From Phoronis australis (taxonomy: Eukaryota > Phoronida > Phoronidae): a DNA stretch of 64,000 nt. The position numbers and the translations under genes are program-made. The notes under the pieces are model-generated. The model saw only the letters and a list, made by a program, of their open reading frames with translations. It was not told the origin of the DNA and made no database searches. Below, in pieces: positions 22,101-34,100 of this stretch; the first letter of the stretch is position 1, and every line of letters begins with the position of its first letter. The stretch covers positions 338,864 to 402,863 of the forward strand of contig NMRA01000136.1 of NCBI GenBank assembly GCA_002633005.1, written 5' to 3'.

Positions 22101-25100
22101 GTGACTACAGAGGTGAGAGAGAATGGTTTATTGGGAATTATATTTCAACTGATATTGCTGTCTTCCGATTGGTTAAAAACACAATACCGTGACTGATGCT
22201 ATGGGGGGATGTTACTGTGCTGGCTGCGTTGTAACACTATTCAAGTCGCCTGGACAACAAAGTGACCAGTTGCGGGTTGCTGGAACCCTTGATCAAGTAA
22301 ACAAAGTTACCTAGTAAATGATGGCATTACAACGAAGCTTGAAGAAACTTGTGGATCTCACTGAAAAAATAATTTAAAAAAAATGTGTGCACACTCCCAC
22401 AAATGGCTTTCGCATTATATGCAGATTGTCATTCACTCCCTTGCATGCGTTCATTAGTAAGACGGAGCTCAGAGGAGTAGGTGACACCTTTGACAAATCG
22501 CCTGAGGGGTGACACCTACTGAATCGGTAGGAGCGCACTGCGTCGATGTTTTTTACTGCCGGAGCATCGACTCGCTGACCAAACTGCACCTTTGTTTTCA
22601 CGATAAAAACAGCACAAGGAGGAGAAAATTTATTCATGTTCATCTGTGAAACAATAGAGTGCTTTTGCGCTCTGTTAATTCGCTCGCCACCTGGGCAACC
22701 GGAAAGACAATTTCTACTCGCCCAGAACCATTTTTACTCGCATTGGCGAGTGGCTAAGTATATCCCTGCGTTTCCCTCTGTATCTACGGTGGTCTTTAAC
22801 AGATTTTCATAAAATTGGGGACATTGGTATCTCTTAGTGAGATGAAGCTACCTTTCTGTTTTCGGATGGTTGTGGGGTATTTTGCTCCACCTAGTGGCAA
22901 TTTTTTACCGTTTTCGAGTTTTTTGGCGTCTGCCCATCCATCAACCAAATGAATGTGATTGTGAAAATTTGCACGTGTTCTCACTGCAAAGAGGACGACT
23001 GACAAAGATTTTTGGACGATTTCGACTACTGTGGCACCTCCTAATAGTGCCAGTTTTGTTATTGTGTGTCCATGGCTGTATCTCCTAAACCCTTTCCAGG
23101 ATCTTTATTAAATTTAGCAAGTTCATTCATATCAGGGCTTGGAATTTTCCGCGGAAACGCGGATTTCCGCTTTTTTCAAATGTGCTTTCCGCTTTTTTTA
23201 TAATATTTCCGCGTAAAAAAATCAGATTTGATATAAAATTTCCGCGGCAAATTCCTTTCTTACCACGGCGTTGCAGACGACGTTCACCTCGAAAAGCGGA
23301 AGTTGCTCTTTATGTTTCGGAGGAACGTAAATTGACAACTTTGCCGGGGCAGCTGGGACATCGTGGTGGGATATTCAAAAGCGTCTCGTGTTATTGTTGA
23401 GCGCGGCGACAAATACTACCGCTCTGCAGCCAAAAATGTGTGGGTTGGGAGTGGACGGACGAGCTAAAAGGATGCAGACGCATGCTACTGATGGTGGTAA
23501 CGTTTTTTTTTATTTTATTTTTTTTTTTTAGTCCTCCCGATTTCTGTCGGGGAAAGGTTCACATTGACCATTTCAAGGCTGGTTATCGGGCATGATTTGG
23601 GCCGTAAAAGTTTCCGCGTTTTTTGTCATTGGTCATTCCAAGCCCTGTTCATATGAAGTTGACAACAGATTTGGTGTATTCTGCGCCACCCTGTGCAATT
23701 TTGAAACCCCTAGAAACACGCCATTTGCGGTGCAGTCGTGGGTGCATTTCAACACTGCATTTACTGAAACAAGTGAAATTTTCAGTGTTGCATTGGTGTG
23801 TAATGTTAATGTTTTGAGTCACTGAAAAGGTAACGCATTATCTCAGCACAGCATGGTCGTAGTCATGGTCTGGAGTGTGAAGAAAGTATTCTATTTCATG
23901 CAAGCGTGGCTTCATTTCATGGTTTGTCTACGACTGAAGTGACGATTATCTTGCTTGATTGGAAGGTGGTTGTTCTTAATAGGGTGGCATTTATTACGCG
24001 AATGGATTGTCGTGCGCAAGTAATATGAGCTATGACTACGTTGTCCCATGTCAGGAAATAAACTATACAAAATCGAGTTTTGTACACAGGATGTCCTGAA
24101 TGAAATAAACAAAAGAAGTTTTTTAGGTGTCTTGATTTTCGGGCTGAATGTTTAAGAATCCTGGAAAACTCCCTTCATCCCACCCAAATGTTCTCTCTCG
24201 ATGTTTAAAAAATTCCTCCCAAGGTTAGAATCACTTCTTAAAAACGTTATTTTTGCTACTTGAGGCATTTTCGATTAGGGGTGGTGAGCGGACCGTGGTG
24301 GGGATTTTCCTCTGAACTAAAATTTCTATTGGGAAGGTACAGTTGCCTTTCTCCTCAGATGTGTGTTACTGTAACTTTTCTTACTTTGTCTCCTGTTTTT
24401 TTTTTGATTGCAGGCAGTCTGATACATGTTGTACCAGACGTGTGCAGGCCACGCATGTGGGCCCATTGCACGGATCACCTAGAAATATTTTTATGCTTTA
24501 TTAATATATGGTTAAAACTGAGCTGAGGAGCTAGAAACCTGGCTCAAGGGTTAAGCAGTGTGACCTGGTGGGACTCGAACCCACGACCTCGAGTAAAGAA
24601 AGCGGGTACTTATCAACCAGGCCACACTGCCTCCTCGGACTGGAGTTTTCCTGTGTTTTAAAGTGGAATATCTTTAACAGCCGGGCATGCAGAAGAAGTC
24701 TCCCAAGCCACCACAGCAGCAACAGCAACAACAACCCCCTCCCAACTCCCCAGGCAAACAGGCCACCGCTCCGTCATCGACCAACCAGTCCCCCTCGGAT
24801 TCGGGCGGAGACGACTCGTCCAAGGAGAACAAGGAGTCGCCGTGCGGGGACGACAGCGGGAGCGGCGGTGGTGGTAGTGGCAGCGGTCGCAGTGCGCCCA
24901 AGAAAAAAGGTACACGGTCTCAGAGGAAACATTTGCTCACACTCACTGTGTGTGTGCGTGTCATAGGTCAAGTGTGGCATGTACGTTGGTTGCGTGTGGC
25001 ACCTCTGCAGGTCGGGGCAAGGTCTGCCTCTTATTGCCTCCTGACCTGTCATGTGCCTGCTCCGTTTAGTACCTCTGCACTCTGTTAGCATTTGTGGATG

Positions 25101-28100
25101 AGCTGTGTCATTAACGCTATACTACCTTGGCTGAATTGAGGTAAGTTTGAAAGCCATCTTGGTGGGGGGAGGGCTTTTTGAATCTTGTGCTCCGTTGAAG
25201 AACTTACTTTAAGTTAAGACCACTTACCATTATGAAATTAGTATGAACTTTATCAGTGCTCGACGCTTAGCTTTGGCCAAATGAAATCTGAGGTCACCAA
25301 ACTGAAAATCACAGGTCACCCCAAATACGATAATGAAATCGTCGACTAAAAAGGTCGTACCATAATTCAGAATGTTACGCGTACCTCTGCACTTTGTCGC
25401 CATAAATGTTCATTCATTCTCTAACTCAATTCCTGCTGAAGCATAAATCTAGGAAAACTCGTAGAATTTTACGCGGAAACGTGGATTTCCGCTTTTTTCT
25501 TTTATTCACTCCGCGTGTTTTCGTTATGCTTCCGCGGAAAATCGTATTTGCCATAAAATTATCGCGGCAAATTGGTTTCTCACCGCGGCATTGCCAACGA
25601 CTTGAAAAGCGGAAACTGCTCTTTATGTTTCGGAGGAACGAAAATTGTAATTGCGGGTCACAGGCGCTCGAATTTCCCGATGACTCGTAACCATATATAA
25701 GAAACATGTTTTCTTAGTAGTGAGTGACGTCAGAGGCATTCGAGTAACAGATAAATTCAAGCGCCTGTGCCTGGGATAGCTTGGTTCATCAATGGCGTCT
25801 GCATCTGGTATAAAATTGCGGCGACAAATAGTGTGATACTGCAGTAAAAAATGCGTTGACCGTGGAGTAGACAGACTATTTCGTGGAAAAAGTGGATAAA
25901 AGAAACGGCGAGTGTCTTAACAAACAACATTAAGTCCAGGTTTTTGCTCTGTATTAACTTTGAGAGAGGAACAATTACGGAGTACGTGGCTAAGTCGCCT
26001 TGGACTAAGGTGGAATCGTAGGACCGACTGAAAACGATGAAATGCTAGAAATAAAAACTCTTCCTGAAACGAAATACAACCGTAACCGGTTATTCATTGG
26101 ATTGGAATCGTGGGATGTGAGTGATGTATGAAATTCTTTTGTTTGATCCCACATGCACACCCGTTGTGTTGGCTGCTAAGCGAGGCCTGACTGCCCGAGT
26201 GCAATTTTCTACGTGCCGCCGAAACGGGATACAAAATGCTATTTTCGTTACTGCAATGCGTTTTAAATTGCCTTTTGTGTTCTATTTTGTGACTCAAGTT
26301 TTGCAGTTCGAGAGAAGTGATCACGTGACAGATTCTGAATGATCTGATTGCTCTAAGCCATTGTTTACAAATTCTGCCAGACTATTTTCAGCATAGACAT
26401 CACATAGTTTCTTCTACACCAGCGTCGCTTATGAACAATTAACTCCTGTACTTAGTGTTTGAAACTGAAAAGTTTGGCCAACTTAGGATTGTGGTTGATG
26501 CATTCTTTAGTTTAAATTGTGTTGTTTTTGACTTTCATTTTTCCATGCTAAGATTTGGGGTATGAGGCACAGGTTTTCGTCTTGACTTCTTTCCATTTGC
26601 ATTGAAATTAAATGTGTATGTATTTCAAGCTTTCCAGATAATCTATGGATCGATTTTCAAATTTTTTTGGTAATTTTGTATTGTAATTATAAGAATTGAA
26701 AATAATTTTATTGGTCTACCTGCAGCAAATCAAGAATAAGCTCCTGCCACTCATACTGCAATTTTTTCTTCATTATCTTTATTATTTTAATTTCAAAAAT
26801 ATCTTTTGTTGCATCTAATTGCCTTCATTGTTGTTGCTGAAAAAGATGTCAGGTACTGCTTAAGATTAGTGCGTTTTGCCAACACGACACAGTAACTTTC
26901 GATCTGTTGAGGTATGGTTTAGATTGAAATGTGTATTTAGGGCCGTAAAAATTTCCCCTTTTTTGTCATGGGTCATTCCAAGCCCTGAGCAATACGAGAC
27001 TAATTTCATGATGTCAAGTGGTCTAAATCAAAAATTGTTTTTAACGGAAAGCAGGTTTATAGCACCTTTGAATTGACTTGAACGTCGCATTTCCTGCTTG
27101 ATGGAAAATCCGGATTGTTAACATTTGTGGAAAATTTATGGAGAAGAAAAAAGATTAAAAAGTCCTTTCAGGTTCTATCCCATTCTAGCAGTTGTAGTGC
27201 CATCTGTTGGTCATTTTGGTTTCGGCGGAAACTGTTTGGTTGATTGTGATTCTCCTCGTTGTGAAATTTTGCACTGTAGTGACATTGAAGACATTGTAAC
27301 ATCCTAACACGGGCCCGTAATTTTGCCCATGTGCCTATATGTAAAGCTGGACCCATATTTAGAATGAGGCAAATGTCCTTGTGTCCAATGCACTTGAGTG
27401 AAACCAATGAGCAATGTGTGAAACATGACTTTACGAAACAGTTGACGTTGATGTGTATTCAATTTAACATTAACAATGAACAGTACTTAAGTCATTAAAA
27501 GACAGATATTCATGCGTGGGCATTTTCTTAAGCACTAAAATGTTTCTGGTTGAGGTGTTAACATTAACCCTTGAAAATTTTCTATTGTTTGTGGAAAATT
27601 GTCAAAAGAAAGATGTTGCTCTCGTACAAATTGTGCTTTTAGTTATGAATTAATCATGAATTCGTTATGCATTATTATACATAATACATTCATTATGCAT
27701 TCATTATTAATTCATTGTGGCCGAGTGGGGGGGGGGGCTCCCTAAACCCTCATTAGGTCCTTTTATACCGACTAACTCTAGTCTGAGCAGAGCATCGACA
27801 TAAACAGTGACCGTGCGTCTTATGGAAAAATTATGAAAAGAAGATAAATTGATAACACGGCAATGATATCAATTACATGATCAAATTTTATTTGATATAA
27901 ATGTTCATTGTGTGGTATCAGTTTCTTTAAAATATAATTTCATTTTCATTTGATGCATCTTTGCATGACAATCATAACCATCCCATTTTTGGTAACCCCT
28001 CATGCTAAAATGGAAATTCTTAAAATGGCTTCTAACTGTTTTTTGAGACCGTGGCATTAAGCACTAAATCTGAAGTTTTCACATGAATTCAATAAGCCAT

Positions 28101-31100
28101 TTCTGAGATGTGATGTTCTGAAGTCAGCCTAATTTGGCCATTTTTGTTGGGTTCTACATTACCTTGAGTGCTCATTTTGGAGTATACGCCCACCCCTTAC
28201 TTCATGCAGCACTTTAACTAAAATGCTTATATCTGGGAATTTCTTCTCCCAAAACGCGCACAGTTCTCCTGTAAGAGATGTTTTATGCTCTATGTTTAAT
28301 TGTGATTTTGCCTTAAACCGAAATTTTTTGACTTGTGTAAATGAAAATTATTTTTAAGTTGACTCGAAGTGAGTGAACGCCTACTTTTGACATTTTAAAT
28401 GAAGTATCCTTTGGCAATGGTTTCCAGAACGCTCAACCCCATATCTATGAGTTCCTCACTTAGTCGAGATTAGTAGCTATACTTTCATTGCATGCACTCG
28501 TTAAAGTTTGATAATGAGAACGTGTCTCGGGTATAATCACACTTAAATAATTATGAAAATGGACCAGTTTTCATTTTTCAAGTTTTCAAACATCAAAGCA
28601 GTATCTAATGGTACCTTGAACACGGTAAAGTGTTCATGTGCTTCTACCAATGTTTTGTGATGAAAATGAGGAAAATAAATATCAATTGTCCGCCATATTG
28701 TGTCCTGAATTGGTGAGATGTTACCATGGTGGGCTTCGCATTGTTATATAAAGTTGTCAGCTGAATACATCGCTGCTACCCATGTCTCCAGTAGATTATT
28801 ACAGTTCAAAACCAGTCATGCAGTCATGTGGGTAACAATGCAAGATTTGTGATTTTCCTTCAGGAATTGTTACTGTGAAGAATTGTTACTCCAGTGCAGG
28901 TGGTCTTGTGTTTTATTTTCTGATGATACATCTAGTGTTTTTCCAAAGGCTATGTTTTACCTTCAGTCCAAAGCTAACCAACACTTATATCTTCTCATCT
29001 AGAGCTGGCCATTGTGTGTTTCTCAGAAATATTGACTTATTTTTCTTGGCAAGTACTTTACCTTGATGAACGATAATATCCGTAATCGAATCTGAAGGAA
29101 TGGTTTTCTCCCCTGTTGGTTGTCAATTGGTAGAAGTTATGTCCCCTAGACACCTGTGAATGACCATATGTATGTGAGTGAACTGGGGTTGTGTCCTTGT
29201 GGACCAACATGCCAAGTATGTATGTGTCTCAACTAACCGGGAAAGGGTTTGTAGTTAAGTGGGAGGGCATTTGGTCAGGGTGCTGAGCTCTGTCAGATCT
29301 GTGTGATGGCGAGTGGTGCGTGTGTGTGTTCATTTGTGTTTGTGTTGGTGTCTATGTAAGTTTGGATAAGGTGCAGGTGCTGTCAAGTAATTACTTCCAC
29401 AACTAGGTTCACTTTGACGTGCTTGTATCATCTGCATATGTGTGAGATCTGACGAGTGTCCACCATATTAAGAGTGAATATCGCTAATTCTGTAAGGGTG
29501 ATGCTTCTCATTGTCATAGACATGCTTGAGACATCTCATGTTGAATATTGTGTTACCTCTTGTAGGAAAAGTGCGTTCTTTCCTGATATATGGCCATATG
29601 ATTTTGAAACGAACAAAATTTTTTGATTATTTGTTTGAAAGGTGTTCATGTTCAAAAGGTTTGCTTCCACTGTAAAAAAGTATTTTCTTAACATTTTTGA
29701 TAACGTCGTTTTTTCAGAGTAGTTTCAATGCAGCAATTTGAAAAAATTACACATTGGACACGTGTCTGTTTCTATAACTATTTGTTTGGGTTTGTCTATT
29801 GTTGCAAGGCAATTTTGTGAAATAAATGAATAAATAAAGAATAAATAATTTGGCTTTGTCTGGACTGTCATTTGTGTAACAAGGTGCAGTTTTACTTGAA
29901 GTCACTGTGCAAGAACTGAACGTTTGTGGTTGAAATTTTGCGCTTTTCTATTGATTTGTCTTTTTTCCTCCTTCACCCAAACTCCATGTAAACACCACAG
30001 CACATGAGTACATTGTAATGTGTACAGGCAATGGGTTATGTTAACTACACAGCAAAAGTCAATATGGAAGGTCACTGCAATACTAGCCAGGAAAACAGCT
30101 GGTGTTGATGGCCTGGGGTTGTATCTCAAAATGTAATGTATTACTATTTGTCAAGGTAACAGCACGGACACAGCCAATTGAAAGCTTGGTGGAGACATAC
30201 ATTGCCAAATTTTTCTGGTAAATGGATGTTTACAGCATTTTTTTCTGGTTAATTTTTTTCTTGTTAAAATTTTTTTCTGGTGAAATAATTTTTACTGGTA
30301 GAATATTTTTTTCTGGTAAAATATTTTCTTCTGATAAGATATTTTTCTGGAGTCTTTTTTCACTTGAAATGTTATTTCAAATAGGTTGAGGAATGAGGAA
30401 CAAGATTAAGGCAAGCCATGCCTATAAACCTTCCGGGTCTCCTGTTTGTTAAACCAGCGAGTGACATGATCTCCATAGTTTTGAAAAATCATAAAATTTT
30501 AAGCATCTGAAATTGACAATGTGCCCACAACATTTTTGACACTGCGTCACTGCTTAAAAAGTGATATCGGGTGAATTTTTGTATTAAAAGACATCTTTGC
30601 ACCGCTTAATCTGGTATGGGATGAATTTTTGTTTTTGATGAAAACAATTAAAAAAATAAGGTATCACTACATTGATTTTCAAAACAACTACAACCCAAAA
30701 CCAAATGTGCTTTTTGGATAATGGTGGGATATAATGTGCCCACATTTTGATAACCAGTTTTCTCCACTGAATAACATGGATCAAACTGGTTCTCAAGATA
30801 TGACCTTACACCCCATTCAGGCTAATGTGCTTAGAAAAATTCACTTCAGGAAGGGGGCGCTTATAGCCCAAAAGTGGTTGAAACACGGTCTCCGAAACAG
30901 GTGAAATCGTAAGCTAGAATTCATCAAATTTACGCTCTGTAACCTATTACAGAGTTTCTACAAAATTGCAGTGCATTGCCATCAAACTTTTGTTAAGTTA
31001 CAAGCAATTTTCAGAAAATCCCAGTGCGAAAACTCGCCAATTGATGGCGTCGCTGCCTCACGATCGCCGATGGGTCAACCTGAATTCTTGTGTAAAAGTA

Positions 31101-34100
31101 TAGTTTAGACTCAACAAATTACCTGAAGTTCTTAAGTTTTCAAAATAGCGTCCCTAAGATTTTTAAGTTCCTGTGGAATCGGAATTAAGTGCATATTAAG
31201 TCCAAATCTGCGCTAGATCGTATTCCTTAACACAAGAAAAATCTGGACGAACACATGATGTTTGTTTTGAAGTTGGTCTGCATATTGTTTGAGTGAACGA
31301 GTGCATGCGTGTCGTCAGAGTTCATTTGCCAGAGTAAACGCGATATAATAATCTAGGTTTGCATTGTAACTAAGGAAATTAACACAAGCAGTAAAGCGGA
31401 ATGTGTTTTATTTAGCATTTGTTGATCTCATCTGCTAAAAACGTTTGAGAATTGTTTCTGTAAGGCCAATGTCATTGAGTCGCCGGCTGACTGTATGCGT
31501 GACAGTTATTTTTCGGGAGATTCGGGGGTGTAAGGGTGCGGAAGTGTTCACTATCAGTGGGTCATTTTCACTTTAAAAACACCAATTACAACTTATTTAA
31601 TAATTCCCTCTTAAAAATAACTCGAACGTTATTTTACGGTATTGGAAACTTCCGGAAATAAGTGCCAGTATTTATTTCTTGCCTATGCTATGCTACCCGT
31701 TTCATGAATAGATAGTTTCCGAAGACTAATCTTCAATGACAGGTCCTTGAATGTAGCGCACGCTTCCTGGTCACATGCTTTTAACTGAACAAAGGTCAAG
31801 TTTTTATTATTCTTCGATCTGTGGTATTCACGTGTACAAAGACTGAACTTTGGATTTCAGTTGAGGTAGAAGTTCTGTACGGGATACAATACGCTGTGTC
31901 TGTTTTGAATGGCCAGACAATAATAGGACATGTCCCTCGCAAGATCAGCAAAACTTGTGTTCTTTTTGAAGCATTGGAAGTTTTAAGTATATAGTAACGG
32001 CTAAATACCGACATAGTGGCCAGGCTCGTGGTCTACAAATTCCGTGGACAGTGATTTTTTCAGGACTGTCGGATCTTATTGATAAATTGAAGATGTAACT
32101 GTAGAATTTTAGAACTGTAGGTAAGGCATTTTTCGCATGTACATGGCGTTCATGGACTGGGTGCTTATTTTAGATAAAGTCTGTAAACATGGGGGCGCTT
32201 ATAGTGGTATGGGCGCTTATTTGAGCGAATACCGTATGTATCTATTGCTTTTCTTTAAATTAAAAGTGTTGATCTTTTGTGTGATAATCGCTCATTCAAT
32301 AATGTTAAAATCTTGCTTTGACATTGTTGGGAAAACTTAGGATGTAGAGACCCCACTTTCCATTTCCAGAAACAGAGAAATCTATTTTAGCAAACTTAAA
32401 CTTCATTTATTTTCTGTTTTGTAAAATAGGAAGTTCTGTTTTATTGCAAATAATGCAAAATTGATCAGGAAATTGTAATCTTTCCCTGTACTTATACTTC
32501 ATCTCTGGTCTTGCTGCGCACGGTATTTGTTCCTTTTCAAAACTGGAAGAACAGTGTCATCTTCAGAGAGAAAGAACAGTTGTCTGCTTAGAAACGATTG
32601 GCGGTCCATTTGACACCAAATTAGTTGTGCACTTGTTGGACTATTACAACAGTGAGCAATACACATGACATGATAGTGTTTGTTCAATATACTGTGCCTT
32701 CCATTTATATTATATGCGTACTAGGTTGTATCTAACCAAATAGCCTATTGAAGTTAGCCTGTTAAGGATCGTGTGCGTCTCAGTTGTTATGTGATATTGT
32801 GTGATGTGCAAAAACGCATTTCCATAACCTGTTGATATTTTTATCTTTTGATGATCCGTCAATTATAACCACCTGAGGGAAGGTGTTGACTCGCCTGTTT
32901 TGTTGCTGTTACAGTAGCGTAGGTGTCTACATGTTCAATTGAGCCTGACCCATTTATTCATTGGATTTGTGTGGGAGGACTGTACTATTGTTACTCCGGC
33001 AATGTTGTCATATTGAACGCATGATGTACAGCACAACAAAGTACGGGATTTCATAATACAGAAAGTTTTCATCTAAAATAAATTTAAAAGAAATTCTACT
33101 CCCTAATCATCACAGTTTGTTCACTTTAAATTTTTGTTTCTTGTGATGCTGTCACGTTTTGGGAATTACTTTTTTGTGTAAAGTCACTAACCTGTTTTTG
33201 ATAGATATTGACATGTCATGAACATCACACAAAAGCATAAGTTGCACAAACATAAGTGTTGAATTTGATGCAGTGTAGCTAGTCTGAGCTTTGAGGCGGA
33301 CGTCAACAAACGTGCTGGAAATGCATGCCGGCCAATTTTCTCTGTAGTACACGTGTAGTCGCAGGTTTAGGCTTGTAACAACTGACCTCTTGTCCCTTTT
33401 CCAGCTTCAATTGGCTGTGGTCAGTCATTGTTAATCCTATTGTAATGCAATAAAGACATGTGTCACCTGTTTTCCAACTTGGTTGCTATTTTTATATGCA
33501 GTGAAGTTTCCTTAAATTAGAACACAATATGGTAGACCAGTTAAACATTTTATTTGATCAAAATTTTCAACAGGAGCAAACAAGGAGGCAGTTTTACTTG
33601 GTTATTTGAAAACTTCATATAGTACGGCTGTTATCAACAAACAAAATATTTTTGAACATTTGGGCAATACAGTGAGCGTTTGTGTTCCAATTTGATGGGT
33701 CATTCGAACCTATGGCAAGCGCCGGGAAAATTGGTTGCGCTGTCGTGTTAAAACAGGTCGTGGGGAATGTGAGATTGTTTCCTATCAAGGGGTTGTGTTA
33801 GATAGGGTGGGTATGTGTGTGCGGCATGCTATTTTTAGGACTGTCTCTAGATTTGTGAACTGTAATGCGTGTGCGATTCCTGCGTGTTTGTTGGTATCCG
33901 GGCACTTGCCAGCACGATTTAAGTTATCAGTTGTGAAGAACAGTGGCTGTGTTTTAATTGAATAAACATGAATTTCGCATATAAAGTATGATATATCCGA
34001 GTTAAGACATAAGACAATATTTCACTTGTTATGGGCATGATGTATCACAGTGACTAATAATGTAAACATGGATTACTGGGCGAGACCTCTGTCTCATTTG

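Larger units (their letters stand above)
19417..24680 (+). other. LARP1 introns 2 and 3 (flanking exon 3)
   Basis: The 19417-22049 part is mostly unique AT-rich sequence with a fragment of the CAGTGTTCTCC element near 21490. The 22113-24680 part carries CTAG-rep copy 4 with a nested hAT-like MITE and a SINE. I see no additional exon whose phase would fit. Confidence 0.6.

Noticed and set aside
24536-24633. Functional tRNA gene on the - strand
   Set aside because: The head has a perfect B box and pairing ends, but the A box and anticodon arm are poor. It continues into a SINE body shared with 10600-10828.
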